Below are positions 53,175-62,316 of a stretch of 64,000 nucleotides of DNA, one piece after another. Source of the DNA: Microcoleus vaginatus PCC 9802 (lineage in GTDB: Bacteria; Cyanobacteriota; Cyanobacteriia; Cyanobacteriales; Microcoleaceae); the NCBI GenBank assembly GCA_022701275.1, contig CP031740.1, positions 5,593,001-5,657,000 on the forward strand. Reading direction: 5' to 3'. Made by a program: the position numbers and the translations under genes. The notes under the pieces are model-generated. The model was given only the letters and a program-made list of their open reading frames with translations. It was not told the origin of the DNA and made no database searches. How positions within the stretch are numbered: the stretch's first letter is position 1; each line of letters begins with the position of its first letter.

Positions 53175-54464
53175 TTAATGACTGTGCCCGTGCCCGTGAG
53201 AATGGCCATGCCCGCCATGAGAATGACCGTGTTCACCATGAGAATGCCCGTGCCCGCCATGAGAATGCCCGTGATCACCATGAGAATGCCCGTGATTACC
53301 ATGAGAATCCCCGTGTCCGCCATGAGAATGCCCGTGCCCTTCATGAGAATGCGCGTGCTCGCGGTGCGCTGAAGCCAAACTCGGATTAACAGCAACCGCA
53401 GTTTCACTCAACAACGCTTCAATCTGCGGATTTGCCCACTCAGCGGCCATTTTCAGAAACTCTGGATGGTCATTCACGCAAGGCAATTTGCGGTAAGTAA
53501 CTCCTTGACGCTGTTTCTGCAAAGACTCAATAATGTGGTCTACATCTAACAATGTTTCGTGATTTTCTGTCGCAAATCCGATCGGCATAAAGACGATCGC
53601 AGTTGCACCCAAATCAATCAAATTCTTCGCAGCCAACGTCGCATCCGGCTGTGTCCATTCAATCAGCGGTGTGTCGTGATTCAGCCAACCCACCGAAATC
53701 AAAGGATAGCGATACATCAAACGTTCCCGCACGCGATCGTACAAAGCTTGACTTTCCACAATTCCCGAAGTAAAGCCCTTCGCCTTGTGCGGACAACCGT
53801 GATTCATCAGCACAATCCCAATCTGAGAAGGCAAATGCGCTACAGCTAAATCGTTCTTAATTTCCTCTTCAACCAAATCCGCCATTAGCTGGATGTAAGC
53901 AGGTTCATCGTAAAAAGAAGGAATGTAGCGTTGTCCTTTTACCCAATGTTCCTTACCATCAAAGGTTTGTGCTAAAGCTTTATTCACCTGTTCGACTGCA
54001 ATGCCGCTGGTGAAAACAGAATCAACTACCAACAGGGGATAAATCAGAATTTTGTCAAATCCTTCTGCTTGAATTTGAGGGATTACTTGTTCCGGCAAAA
54101 ACGGGGCGCAAAAGTTAAAAGCTTTGAACACTTTTACTTTATCGCCCCATTTCTCCTGTAAATTCTTTTCAATCCCAGCGCGCTGCTGTTCAAAAATTGC
54201 ATTGTGCGGCGAAACGAATTGACCGTGTTGGTGACTCCACTCGTGCAAGTCAAAGATTGCCAAAATCTTCGCCAGCGGCGGATAAATCCAAAGCGGTACT
54301 GGCGCAAACTTTGCCGTAAGCAAATTTAAAGCTTGTTCGTTGTAGTTGGCAAAATCGTCGTAGCTTTCGACTTCGCCGTAACCCATCAGTAATACAGCAA
54401 CCCGATCATTACTTGCGGGTGCTGCAGATGTTTTGGACTCGATTTTTTCTGGAGAAGCAACCAC
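53175..54464 (-). CDS. Ferrochelatase-like class II chelatase with a His-rich tail
   Basis: 429 residues. The body resembles ferrochelatase/HemH-type chelatases: VAVLLMGYGEVESYDDF, the catalytic-type VLMNHGCPHKAKGFTSG, and TAIVFMPIGFATENHETLLD, where ENHET matches the metal-binding Glu/His region of ferrochelatases. The last ~70 residues are tandem HGHSHGG-type heptads (21-base DNA units, eight or so). Such tails bind nickel, cobalt or zinc. The tail may store or deliver metal, or be a different chelatase's specificity element. Exact substrate cannot be set. Confidence 0.8.
   Translation of the reverse strand: MVASPEKIESKTSAAPASNDRVAVLLMGYGEVESYDDFANYNEQALNLLTAKFAPVPLWIYPPLAKILAIFDLHEWSHQHGQFVSPHNAIFEQQRAGIEKNLQEKWGDKVKVFKAFNFCAPFLPEQVIPQIQAEGFDKILIYPLLVVDSVFTSGIAVEQVNKALAQTFDGKEHWVKGQRYIPSFYDEPAYIQLMADLVEEEIKNDLAVAHLPSQIGIVLMNHGCPHKAKGFTSGIVESQALYDRVRERLMYRYPLISVGWLNHDTPLIEWTQPDATLAAKNLIDLGATAIVFMPIGFATENHETLLDVDHIIESLQKQRQGVTYRKLPCVNDHPEFLKMAAEWANPQIEALLSETAVAVNPSLASAHREHAHSHEGHGHSHGGHGDSHGNHGHSHGDHGHSHGGHGHSHGEHGHSHGGHGHSHGHGHSH
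53184..53360 (-). repeat. 21-base coding tandem repeat (His-rich tail)
   Basis: About eight imperfect units with core CATGAGAATGCCCGTG on the plus strand, encoding HGHSHGG/D/E/N heptads. Confidence 0.9.
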
Positions 54465-55043
54465 TTTGTATTCCTCAATTTTATTTATTCTAAGAGATCC
54501 AGGCAGGATGAAGGGTGAATCGGAGATTTTTCATTCTTTGCGATCGCACGACTGGCCCGCGCGGGGCTGATTCCCGGTTTCTGCGCCCATACTTCCCGGT
54601 CAAACCTCTTATTTATCCTAGAAACCGGATTGATGAGCATCAGTCCTAAGTCGGTTTTTTGACCCTGACCCGAAATTCGTAGGGCAGCTAAGCTGGCAGG
54701 CCTCTAATTTTCACAATCCTGTTTCTTTAAGCTTTTGTGGGGTCGGCTTCGACGCCGCCAGAAAAGTTAAATCTAAATACAGAACAGCTTAAAACTAGAA
54801 TCAGGCTTTGCTAAGCTTGACAGGGAATGGGGCCGGGGGGGATAAGTTTTATGTTTTCTTAAGACTCCCTGACCTTGCCTCAGATTAAAGCTGTTTGGAG
54901 CGTTCCCAGCATTTAACTTGGGGGGATACTCTTCAAACTTGACTCTATTATCAGTTTAACACCCTATCCCCAGGGGTAGTATATGATATAGTAGGCATAT
55001 GATAAAGTTATGTTGCGAACTATATTAACTTTCTTGACGAACT
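54465..55043. other. Intergenic region with a CCCC/GGGG palindrome
   Basis: 579 bases between divergent genes. AAACCGG-type repeats occur near 54570-54625. CTATCCCC-A-GGGGTAG (54964-54979) is a near-perfect palindrome about 65 bases before the next plus-strand start, of the kind bound by CsoR/RcnR-type metal regulators. No gene or known RNA seen. Confidence 0.45.
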
Positions 55044-55628
55044 ATGAGACTGGTAATTTGCCCCGGAGTGCACGAACCAAAGCTAACCGACTGTTTCCTG
55101 GCGGGACTTTCGGGGCTTTGGGGGCTGGCAGCCGATCGCCAAAACCAGCAAATAGTCGAGCCTGTCAAGATTTTTCCCGCTCATAAATATCCGCCTTTTT
55201 CTGCTCTTGACATATTGCACTTTTTGTACAGCGAAGAGTTAGCAGGAGAAAGTCTAGTATTTGTCAGCTTTTCGGCAGGAGTAGCCGGGGCGATCGGGGC
55301 GGCTTGGATGTGGCAGCAACTCGGCGGCAAAGTCGGGGCTTTTTTTGCCTTAGACGGTTGGGGAGTACCTCTGGTGGGCAATTTTCCCATCCACCGAATC
55401 AGCCACGATAGCTTTACGCACTGGAGTTCGGCAATTCTCGGTGGCGGTGGAGAAAGCTTTTATGCAGATCCGGCGATCGAACATTTGGATTTATGGCGAA
55501 CTCCCGAAACGGCAAAAGGCTGGCACGTCAGCCAAAGCGCCGCCGGCATTGAGACTGTCGCACCCACAACCGCAGCAAAATTTTTAGTCCACCTATTGAA
55601 ACAATACGGAGTCCAATCAGTTGTTTAA
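55044..55628 (+). CDS. Conserved cyanobacterial alpha/beta-hydrolase-like protein
   Basis: 194 residues: RLVICPGVHEPKLTDCFLAG at the N terminus, then a nucleophile-elbow-like VFVSFSAGVAGAIGAAW, and FPIHRISHDSFTHWSSAILG. I recognise the pattern as a cyanobacteria-specific protein without an assigned job. It overlaps the DUF3120 gene by 8 bases, so the two are co-expressed. Confidence 0.7.
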   Translation: MRLVICPGVHEPKLTDCFLAGLSGLWGLAADRQNQQIVEPVKIFPAHKYPPFSALDILHFLYSEELAGESLVFVSFSAGVAGAIGAAWMWQQLGGKVGAFFALDGWGVPLVGNFPIHRISHDSFTHWSSAILGGGGESFYADPAIEHLDLWRTPETAKGWHVSQSAAGIETVAPTTAAKFLVHLLKQYGVQSVV

Positions 55629-56346
55629 TCTTAATTTAGTATCCTCAGCGATCGCACCTATTGCCACCATCGCCCGCCTCGACAATTCTGTCACTTCAGG
55701 CACAACAAACACCATCAAACAGTGGTTAATATTTAGCGCCTCAGCATTTTTAGTCTCAATTCCAGTATTCGTGCAAGCACCGTTAGTGCGTTTATATCCA
55801 ACCATCAGTTTGCTATCAACTATCCCCTGGTTCGTACTTAGTTTAATCCTAATTTTTCGCCCTAAAACCCAACTTTGGGGAGATTTATTATTAGGATTTG
55901 CCGGATGTTGGCTGGCAGGTTCTATCTATTGGGGCTGGTTTAGATGGGAACCAATTTTACATCTACCTATAGAATCAATTGGCTTGCCTTTTGCTATTTG
56001 GTGCTTGGGCAAATCTTGGGGAAAAGTTGGCGGATATTTTTACTTGGGTTCGCTATTCGGTACTGCCATTACTGATTTATATTTTTATTTAACAGGGTTG
56101 ATGCCCTACTGGCGGCAAGTGATGCACGCAGAACCGGAATTAGCTATGCCGATTTTTCAAAGTGCGATCGGTCAAATCGAAACTCCTTGGGGCATAGGTT
56201 GTGCTTTAGTGTTGATCGCTGTGTTGCTAACAGTCGGTTTGCTGAGTTTGCGCGATCGAGAACTGCACTGGCGCGCTTTCAGCGGAGCTGTGTTAAGCAC
56301 GCTTTTGGTAGATGGTTTATTTTGGCTGGCTGCTTCTGCGGCTTAA
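55621..56346 (+). CDS. DUF3120 membrane protein
   Basis: 241 residues from a TTG start overlapping the previous gene's stop. Six or so hydrophobic segments (WLIFSASAFLVSIPVFV, LLGFAGCWLAGSIYWGW and others), with the motif VSIPVFVQAPLVRLYP. Matches DUF3120, found in cyanobacteria and plastids, of unknown function. Confidence 0.8.
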   Translation: MFNLNLVSSAIAPIATIARLDNSVTSGTTNTIKQWLIFSASAFLVSIPVFVQAPLVRLYPTISLLSTIPWFVLSLILIFRPKTQLWGDLLLGFAGCWLAGSIYWGWFRWEPILHLPIESIGLPFAIWCLGKSWGKVGGYFYLGSLFGTAITDLYFYLTGLMPYWRQVMHAEPELAMPIFQSAIGQIETPWGIGCALVLIAVLLTVGLLSLRDRELHWRAFSGAVLSTLLVDGLFWLAASAA

Positions 56347-56374
56347 GATTTATGATTCGTTCCTATGTTGGTAA

Positions 56375-56536
56375 TTTTTTACCGCAGATGTGGGCGGATT
56401 GACGCAGATTAACGCAGATTTTTTTGATAGATGCAATATTAAATTGCTTTGTGATTTCTGGTGGTTTCTATGGGTAGGATTTTTTACCGCAGATGTGGGA
56501 GGATTGACGCAGGTTAACGCTGAGTTTTTTGATGGG
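56375..56536 (+). repeat. Two copies of the ACCGCAGAT...TTAACGC repeat
   Basis: TTTTTTACCGCAGATGTGGG followed by GGATTGACGCAGATTAACGC is present twice, about 105 bases apart (starts near 56378 and 56482). A dispersed intergenic repeat; no gene here. Confidence 0.75.
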
Positions 56537-56602
56537 TGTAGTCTTAAGATTCCTGACTTTTTAAAGAAGTCGGGAATTTGGGTATTTAGTGAACAATTAT
56601 GA

Positions 56603-56634
56603 GTTAAAATCTAAAATCTAAAATCTAAGAATCC
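56603..56634 (+). repeat. TCTAAAA heptamer repeat upstream of a start codon
   Basis: AAAATCTAAAATCTAAAATC with a variant unit (TAAGAATC), ending some 13-20 bases before the ATG at 56647, in the coding-strand orientation. Confidence 0.8.
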
Positions 56635-56646
56635 CAAATCAATATC

Positions 56647-57495
56647 ATGTCTTTCATTTCAATTCGCGGTGTAGAACATTATTACGAGTGGATAACGGCA
56701 GATAACACGGTTCAACCTAGCGGGAAACCAGTGATGGTATTTCTGCACGGCTGGGCGGGATCAGCGCGCTACTGGGAAAGCACGGCACGGGCTATGGCTG
56801 ATGATTTTGATTGTTTGCTTTACGATATGAGAGGTTTTGGTCGATCGCCTTTGCCAAAAGAGCCTCCTGAGTCCAGCTACGAACTCGAAACCTATGCCCG
56901 CGACTTAGCGGAATTATTAGAATCTCTGAATTTAAGCCGCGTCTTTCTCAATGCTCACTCCACAGGTGCATCAATTGCTACTTTATTTCTGAACCTTTAC
57001 CCCGAAAAAGTAGAAAAAGCAATTCTCACTTGCAGCGGGATTTTTGAATACGACGAAAAATCTTTTACAACTTTTCACAAATTCGGTGGCTATGTGGTAA
57101 AATTTAGACCCTCTTGGCTGGCATCCATCCCGTTTGCCGATCGGCTATTTATGGCCCGGTTTTTGCGCCGTTCCCTGCCCAGAGAGGTCAGTCTGGCGTT
57201 TCTCAAGGATTTTTTAATGGCAGACGAGCAAGCTGCTATAGGTACAATGGTGACGGCCGTCAGCAAAAGAGCAGCCGAGGAAATGCCCCAAGAATTTGCG
57301 CGGCTGAGTGTTCCCACACTGCTTGTTGCCGGAGAATTCGACCAAATTATCCCCGCCGTCATGGGAGAGCAAGCAGCCTCCCTCAGCAAAAAAGTAGAAT
57401 TTGTTATAATTCCGAATACGGCTCACTTTCCGATGCTGGAGGATGCCGCAACATATTTGCAGCGAATTCGAGAATTTTTGCCAGCAGCGGCTTAG
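56647..57495 (+). CDS. Alpha/beta hydrolase
   Basis: 282 residues. Oxyanion HG in MVFLHGWAGSARYWE, nucleophile Ser in NAHSTGASIA (a variant G-x-S-x-G with Ala-His before Ser), acid in VAGEFDQIIPA and His in IPNTAHFPMLED. Family is broad (esterases, haloperoxidase-like, lipases), so substrate is unknown. Confidence 0.9.
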   Translation: MSFISIRGVEHYYEWITADNTVQPSGKPVMVFLHGWAGSARYWESTARAMADDFDCLLYDMRGFGRSPLPKEPPESSYELETYARDLAELLESLNLSRVFLNAHSTGASIATLFLNLYPEKVEKAILTCSGIFEYDEKSFTTFHKFGGYVVKFRPSWLASIPFADRLFMARFLRRSLPREVSLAFLKDFLMADEQAAIGTMVTAVSKRAAEEMPQEFARLSVPTLLVAGEFDQIIPAVMGEQAASLSKKVEFVIIPNTAHFPMLEDAATYLQRIREFLPAAA

Positions 57496-57603
57496 CTGAG
57501 TTATTGTTCATCTAATGTACGATCGGACAAGCAAGCTTTGAGAACGGCTTTTGCTCCGATCTTAATTTTTAATTCCTAATTTCTTAAAGCGAAAGGTGGT
57601 ACA

Positions 57604-58791
57604 ATGAACGACCTCGACCAATACTATAAAGTGCTGGGACTGTTGCCGGGAGCTTCCAGAGAAGAAATTAGCCAAGCCTACAAGGATTTAGCGTTCATTT
57701 GGCACCCCGATCGCATCCCCAAAGACAATCCCAGACTACTACAGAAAGCTGAAGAAAAGATTAAGGAAATTAATCAAGCTCGCGAACAATTGCGATCGAT
57801 TCAACCAAGAGGTCAGAATCAGAACGTTCAGCACAAACATACTCAGCACAAACACACCCAGCAACAAAACGCTCAGTACAGAAACACTCAGCAACAAAAT
57901 ACCCAGCAACAAAACGCTCAGTACAGAAACACTCAGCAACAAAATACCCAGCAACAAAACGCTCAGTACAGAAACACTCAGCAACAAAATACCCAGCAAC
58001 AAAACGCTCAGTACAGAAACGCTCAGCAACAAAATACCCAGCAACAAAATACCCAGTACAGAAATACCCAGCAACAAAATACCCAACAACAAAATACCCA
58101 GCAACAAAATACCCAGCAACCCAATACTCAGCAACCCAATACTCATTACCAAAACACTCAGCAACCCAATACTCAGTACCAAAACACTCAGTACCAAAAC
58201 ACTCAGTACAGAAATAGTCAGTATCCAAACACCCAGCACCAAAACACCCAGCCACCATCGGCCACCCCAAAAGAACCCCGCTACTCTTCTGAACCCTCTT
58301 CAGGAAAATATGCTGGAAATTATGCGGGAAACTATGGGGGAAACCCTGCAGGGCCCTATTCAGAGGCGTCCCGCTACCAATCACAGCCACCGCCATCTCA
58401 GTCTTACCGCCAAGCTGGGCCGCAAGCTCCCGATTTGAGCGGTTCTAACTTCAAAGGAGCTTCCTTAAAAGAAAAGGATTTTTCAGGAAGAAACTTGAGC
58501 AATGCAAACCTGAGTGAAGCCGACTTAAGTGATGCTTTTCTACACAATGTCAATCTCACAGGCGCGAATTTGCACCAAGCAAACTTGTTCAGGGCCAATT
58601 TGTTAGGAGCTTGTTTGATCAATGCCAACTTGAGAGAAAGCAACTTAATCGGAGCCGATTTGAGCGGTGCTGACTTGAGCGGTGCTGACTTAACAGGAGC
58701 GAAAATCGGTTACGGCGATCGAGTTATGGTCAAGCTCACCCGGACTACATTAACAGGTACAATCTTACCCGACGGTACCGTTCATAGCTAA
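57604..58791 (+). CDS. J-domain protein with QN-rich repeat region and pentapeptide repeats
   Basis: 395 residues. Residues 1-65 are a J domain with the Hsp70-activating HPD (DLAFIWHPDRIPKDNP). Residues about 75-220 are a five-residue-period tract of QQQNT/QYRNT, prion-like in composition. A Ser/Pro/Gly linker follows. The last ~110 residues are pentapeptide repeats (GADLSGADLSGADLTGAKIG and relatives), a right-handed beta-helix. Ribosome site AAAGGTGG precedes the ATG. It may recruit DnaK to a self-assembling or membrane-associated scaffold; this is inference. Confidence 0.9.
   Translation: MNDLDQYYKVLGLLPGASREEISQAYKDLAFIWHPDRIPKDNPRLLQKAEEKIKEINQAREQLRSIQPRGQNQNVQHKHTQHKHTQQQNAQYRNTQQQNTQQQNAQYRNTQQQNTQQQNAQYRNTQQQNTQQQNAQYRNAQQQNTQQQNTQYRNTQQQNTQQQNTQQQNTQQPNTQQPNTHYQNTQQPNTQYQNTQYQNTQYRNSQYPNTQHQNTQPPSATPKEPRYSSEPSSGKYAGNYAGNYGGNPAGPYSEASRYQSQPPPSQSYRQAGPQAPDLSGSNFKGASLKEKDFSGRNLSNANLSEADLSDAFLHNVNLTGANLHQANLFRANLLGACLINANLRESNLIGADLSGADLSGADLTGAKIGYGDRVMVKLTRTTLTGTILPDGTVHS
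57840..58250 (+). repeat. 15/45-base tandem repeats encoding the QN tract
   Basis: Units of CAGCAACAAAATACC type; a higher-order 45-base unit (ending GCTCAGTACAGAAAC) is present about four times at the 5' side. Confidence 0.9.
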
Positions 58792-59229
58792 AAGATTTAG
58801 TTTTTAGTCAGTTGTTGTAGAGGCGGGTTTTACCCAAAATATTTGCTGCAACTCCAAATACAAAAAAATCCGCCCTTCGCGAATTTTGGATCAAAACTTA
58901 TATTCTGTCCGCTAGAACAACCGCAATAAAATTGGTTCGTAGTGAGGGCGTTCGTCGTCAGAATTGTATGAGGACTTGCATTCCTCGCTGCGTACCCATA
59001 ATGGTTAAATTACTTGACATGATATTACGCGATCGCGATCGCACAAACCGAGTTTTTTACCCCCTTCAAAAACTGCAACGAGGTCTTTTCGTTCATCAAA
59101 CCCCGTTTCTGTCTCCAACACGGCTAATCGAGATTCATATTACAGCAACCGCCAAAATGGTTCCTGTTCTGTTTCTTCCTTCTTCCTTCTTCCTTCTTCC
59201 TTCTTCCTTCTTCCTTCTTCCTTCCGTTA
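58792..59229. repeat. Intergenic region ending in a TTCCTTC tandem repeat
   Basis: No gene recognised. TTCCTTC-type run at about 59173-59224, directly before the 3' end of the PEP-CTERM gene. A double HIP1 (GCGATCGCGATCGC) lies near 59030. Confidence 0.7.
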
Positions 59230-60111
59230 TTAATTACTTCCGCCACGGCGATTGCGTAACTTTCGTCCAGCAGCCAGCATAGCGCCTCCCGCCATCAAAC
59301 CCCCCACAGTCATCGGTTCGGGAACCGGCTCAGGTTGAACCGTCCCCACAGAACCGCCTTTAATAAATACAGCAGAATCTAAATTGCCATCACCCACATC
59401 TTTAATGCGAATGCTGAGAACATTCGTCTGATTTTGCTTGAGCAAACCCTCAAAACCTAAAACTTTAGTAAAACCGTCCAGCTTAATGATGTTAGCAGCA
59501 ATACCTGTAAAACTTGGGTTGTCAATATAGTCTGGGTGATCTGTAGAGCGATTATTTGAATTGGGAACAAGATTATTAATCGTAACTGTTTTTCCGTCGC
59601 TCAATTTGGCCAAATTAGTGCCATTCAGCAGCAGTTCAAAATCATCATTAAACTTAGGATAATCGCCGAACTCAGGAAACTCCTCCGAAGCAAATACATA
59701 TTCAAAGAACAACTTTTCCACCGTGCTATTAGCAAAAAAGCTGAGGTTTAGCTGAGTCAAATCCCCCTTTTCACCCTTAGCGCCAAAGTCCGTGTTTAAA
59801 TCGCTGTCCTTTGTCGTGAAGTTATCTTTCCGATTCTGACCAGGTATATCGGCAACTTTACCAGTGCTGAGAACAACGCCTGATGTCAAACCGAAGGGGT
59901 CATTAGTGAAAGTACCAAAAGCAGCGGAGTTACCCGTAATTGAAACAGAGAAATTACTCAACCCGGCTGTATTAGCCCCCAATAAATTATTTTTTAAAGT
60001 CTCAGTTTTATTAGTTGCCCCTACCGAAAATGCCATTGCTGGCGCTGCCAACCAACTCAGAGCAGTAGTTAATGTAGCTGTTAAAGCAGCAAATTTGTGA
60101 GTAATTATCAT
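59230..60111 (-). CDS. Choice-of-anchor L, PEP-CTERM protein (exosortase substrate)
   Basis: 293 residues. A signal peptide (LTTALSWLAAPAMAFS) is followed by a choice-of-anchor L domain: FGLTSGVVLSTGKV, FFEYVFASEEFPEFGDYP, NDDFELLLNG. The C terminus has PEPVPEPMTVGGLMAGGAML then RKLRNRRGG: the PEP motif, a hydrophobic stretch and a basic end, as recognised by exosortases. The enzyme for it could be the cyanoexosortase encoded at 7512-8390. Likely a surface or matrix protein. Confidence 0.92.
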   Translation of the reverse strand: MIITHKFAALTATLTTALSWLAAPAMAFSVGATNKTETLKNNLLGANTAGLSNFSVSITGNSAAFGTFTNDPFGLTSGVVLSTGKVADIPGQNRKDNFTTKDSDLNTDFGAKGEKGDLTQLNLSFFANSTVEKLFFEYVFASEEFPEFGDYPKFNDDFELLLNGTNLAKLSDGKTVTINNLVPNSNNRSTDHPDYIDNPSFTGIAANIIKLDGFTKVLGFEGLLKQNQTNVLSIRIKDVGDGNLDSAVFIKGGSVGTVQPEPVPEPMTVGGLMAGGAMLAAGRKLRNRRGGSN

Positions 60112-60588
60112 AAATTTTTCCTGGAAGATACAGACCTGATTTTATGCCCAACTTCATTTTTACATTAAATAAGTATCAATGTCTAGTGCCTTTACAATAA
60201 CTTTACACATAAGTGAATTTACGCTTTTTGTGATTATTTGTTTTGGTAATTGTTGGCAGTTAGTCAGCCAATAAACATCAGCGCAAAAATACGGATGCAA
60301 AAATAAACGTACACAGACTAATAATTTCAGGACTTACGCACTGGAGACAAAAGAAACCAGGTTTTAATACCGTTTGCGAGATCCAAAATGACTAATGACT
60401 AATGACTAATGACTCATGACCTCGCCCAAAAAACGGATACCAGCCCCCCAATCCTGTCGTAGAGATATCAAAATTTTTGACCCTAGTTCAACCTCGCAGA
60501 TTCATCTCTGGAGTAAATCTAAAATCGTTGAGTCGCCGAAGTCTCACCCCCGTCTGAAATCTAAAATCTCTAATCGACTGACTGTTGA
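60112..60588. repeat. Intergenic region with several repeats
   Basis: No gene seen. TAATGAC heptamers at 60388-60420, a module with CAGATTCATCTCTGGAG and TCTAAAATCG near 60498-60525, and ATCTAAAATCTCTAATCG near 60558. Confidence 0.65.
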
Positions 60589-62316
60589 CTAAAACCCCCT
60601 TGCTTCTCCTTCGCCGCGCCGATCGGCAGCCCCCTCCAACCAACCATCCGTAGTCAGCACGATCGCATTGGCATTGCCCCAGCCGTCACCTTCGACAATC
60701 TGGTGTCCCCGCCGCCGCAACTCCGAAAGCGTCGCAGCCTCAACACCTCCCCGTTCCACCATCAGGCGATCCGGTTTCCACTGGTGGTGTATCCGAGGTG
60801 CAGACACAGCCTCGCCGACATTCATGTCGTAAACCAACACATTCAGCACTATTTGCAACACCGTAGTAATAATCGTGCTGCCTCCGGGAGCCCCCGCTGC
60901 GAGGCGAAATTTGCCATTTTCTGTGACGATGACCGGCGTCATGCTGGATAAAGGAGTTTTCCCCGGGGCGATCGAATTTGCCTCCCCGCCCACCAAACCA
61001 AACAAATTCGGCACTCCCGGCGCCGCTGCAAAATCATCCATCTCGTTGTTGAGCAAAATTCCTGTACCCGCGGCCACCACTCCAGCCCCAAAACCGCCAT
61101 TCACCGTAAACGTTAAGCTTACTACATTGCGCTCTTTGTCAACTACCGTCAGGTGGGTAGTTTCGGGAGACTCCCACACAAAGCGGTTCAAAGTTTCAGC
61201 GTCAATAGCCTTTACCTCGCTAGAGGGTGTGGCTTTTGACATTTGGATTTGCGATCGTCTCCATTTGCCATAATTGCTGCTAGTCAGAGCTTTGACCGGT
61301 ACCCTCACAAAATCCGGGTCGCCCAAATACTGTGCCCGGTCAGCATAAGCAATCCTCATGCTCTCCGCCAGTAAATGTAGCGTATCTGGACTTTGCCTCC
61401 CCAACCTCTTGAGATCCGTATCTCCCAGAATATTTAAGATTTGCAACAAATGAACGCCGCCGGAAGAAGGAGGCGACATGGCGCAAATTTCGTAAGTGCG
61501 AAAGTTCCCGCAAACCGGATTCCGCCAAATCGGCGTATAGTTTTTCAAATCTTCCAGAGTGATAATGCCGCCGTTTTTAGCCATGTCGGCGGCGATCGCC
61601 CGCGCAATGTCCCCGGTATAAAAACTCTGCGGATTTTGTGCAATCTGCCGCAAAGTCCGCGCCAAATCCCGCTGCACCAAAAGCTCACCCGGCTGGTATA
61701 AAATGCCACCACGAGTAAAAACCTCCCGCGCCGCCCCGTTTTTTTTGATCACATCCTGTCGTCGCCCGGTAGCCGTGGTAAACCGCGAACTTACCGGAAA
61801 GCCTTTTTCAGCCAGGGCGATCGCCGGCGCCACCACCGCAGCCCAAGGCAACTTACCATACTCGCGGTGCACCGTGTAAAGTCCAGCAACAGTTCCCGGA
61901 ATACCCGCCGCCAAATGCCCGTCCAGACTTGCCCTTTGGCGCACCTTGCCTTGCTTGTCGAGGTACATATCCCGCGCCGCCCGTTTCGGAGCTCGTTCCC
62001 GGAAATCCAGCGCTTGCACAGTCCCCGTTTCCGCCCGCCGCAGGAGCAAAAAACCCCCGCCACCGATACCCGCCGAAAAAGGCTCCACCACCGAAATCGC
62101 CAAAGCCGTAGCAGCCGCCGCATCCACTGCATTGCCTCCCTGTTGCAGCAGGGCCAGCCCCGCAGCGCTCCCCAGATGGTGAGCCGAAACTGCCATGCCC
62201 TGTTTGCTGCGCTGCTGTTGCAAGTTTGGCTGTAGCTGCTGCTGGCAGCCGCCCAACACCAAGACTGTTAGGCAACAAGTATAAATTTCCACTTTGCTCA
62301 AGAAATTTGGCAACAT
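60589..62316 (-). CDS. ggt: Gamma-glutamyltransferase
   Basis: 575 residues. N-terminal lipoprotein-type signal (CCLTVLVLGGCQQQ). It cleaves gamma-glutamyl bonds of glutathione in the periplasm. Signatures: GGNAVDAAAATALAISVVEP, GIGGGGFLLLR, LDFRERAPKRAARDMYL. The autoprocessing Thr nucleophile is in SPETTHLTVVDKERNVVS; downstream GILLNNEMDDFA and PLSSMTPVIV are the binding motifs. It is autocleaved into two subunits. Single gene. Confidence 0.95.
   Translation of the reverse strand: MLPNFLSKVEIYTCCLTVLVLGGCQQQLQPNLQQQRSKQGMAVSAHHLGSAAGLALLQQGGNAVDAAAATALAISVVEPFSAGIGGGGFLLLRRAETGTVQALDFRERAPKRAARDMYLDKQGKVRQRASLDGHLAAGIPGTVAGLYTVHREYGKLPWAAVVAPAIALAEKGFPVSSRFTTATGRRQDVIKKNGAAREVFTRGGILYQPGELLVQRDLARTLRQIAQNPQSFYTGDIARAIAADMAKNGGIITLEDLKNYTPIWRNPVCGNFRTYEICAMSPPSSGGVHLLQILNILGDTDLKRLGRQSPDTLHLLAESMRIAYADRAQYLGDPDFVRVPVKALTSSNYGKWRRSQIQMSKATPSSEVKAIDAETLNRFVWESPETTHLTVVDKERNVVSLTFTVNGGFGAGVVAAGTGILLNNEMDDFAAAPGVPNLFGLVGGEANSIAPGKTPLSSMTPVIVTENGKFRLAAGAPGGSTIITTVLQIVLNVLVYDMNVGEAVSAPRIHHQWKPDRLMVERGGVEAATLSELRRRGHQIVEGDGWGNANAIVLTTDGWLEGAADRRGEGEARGF

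Noticed and set aside
54700-54800. Possible tmRNA start (GGGGTCGGCTTCGACGCCG)
   Set aside because: Only superficial similarity; no tag reading frame or matching 3' T-arm found downstream.
57739-58396. Long minus-strand frames opposite the J-domain gene
   Set aside because: Mirror translations of the QN tandem repeat; artefacts of repeat composition.
58932-59282. 116-codon plus-strand frame
   Set aside because: Composed largely of the TTCCTTC repeat translation; no gene features.
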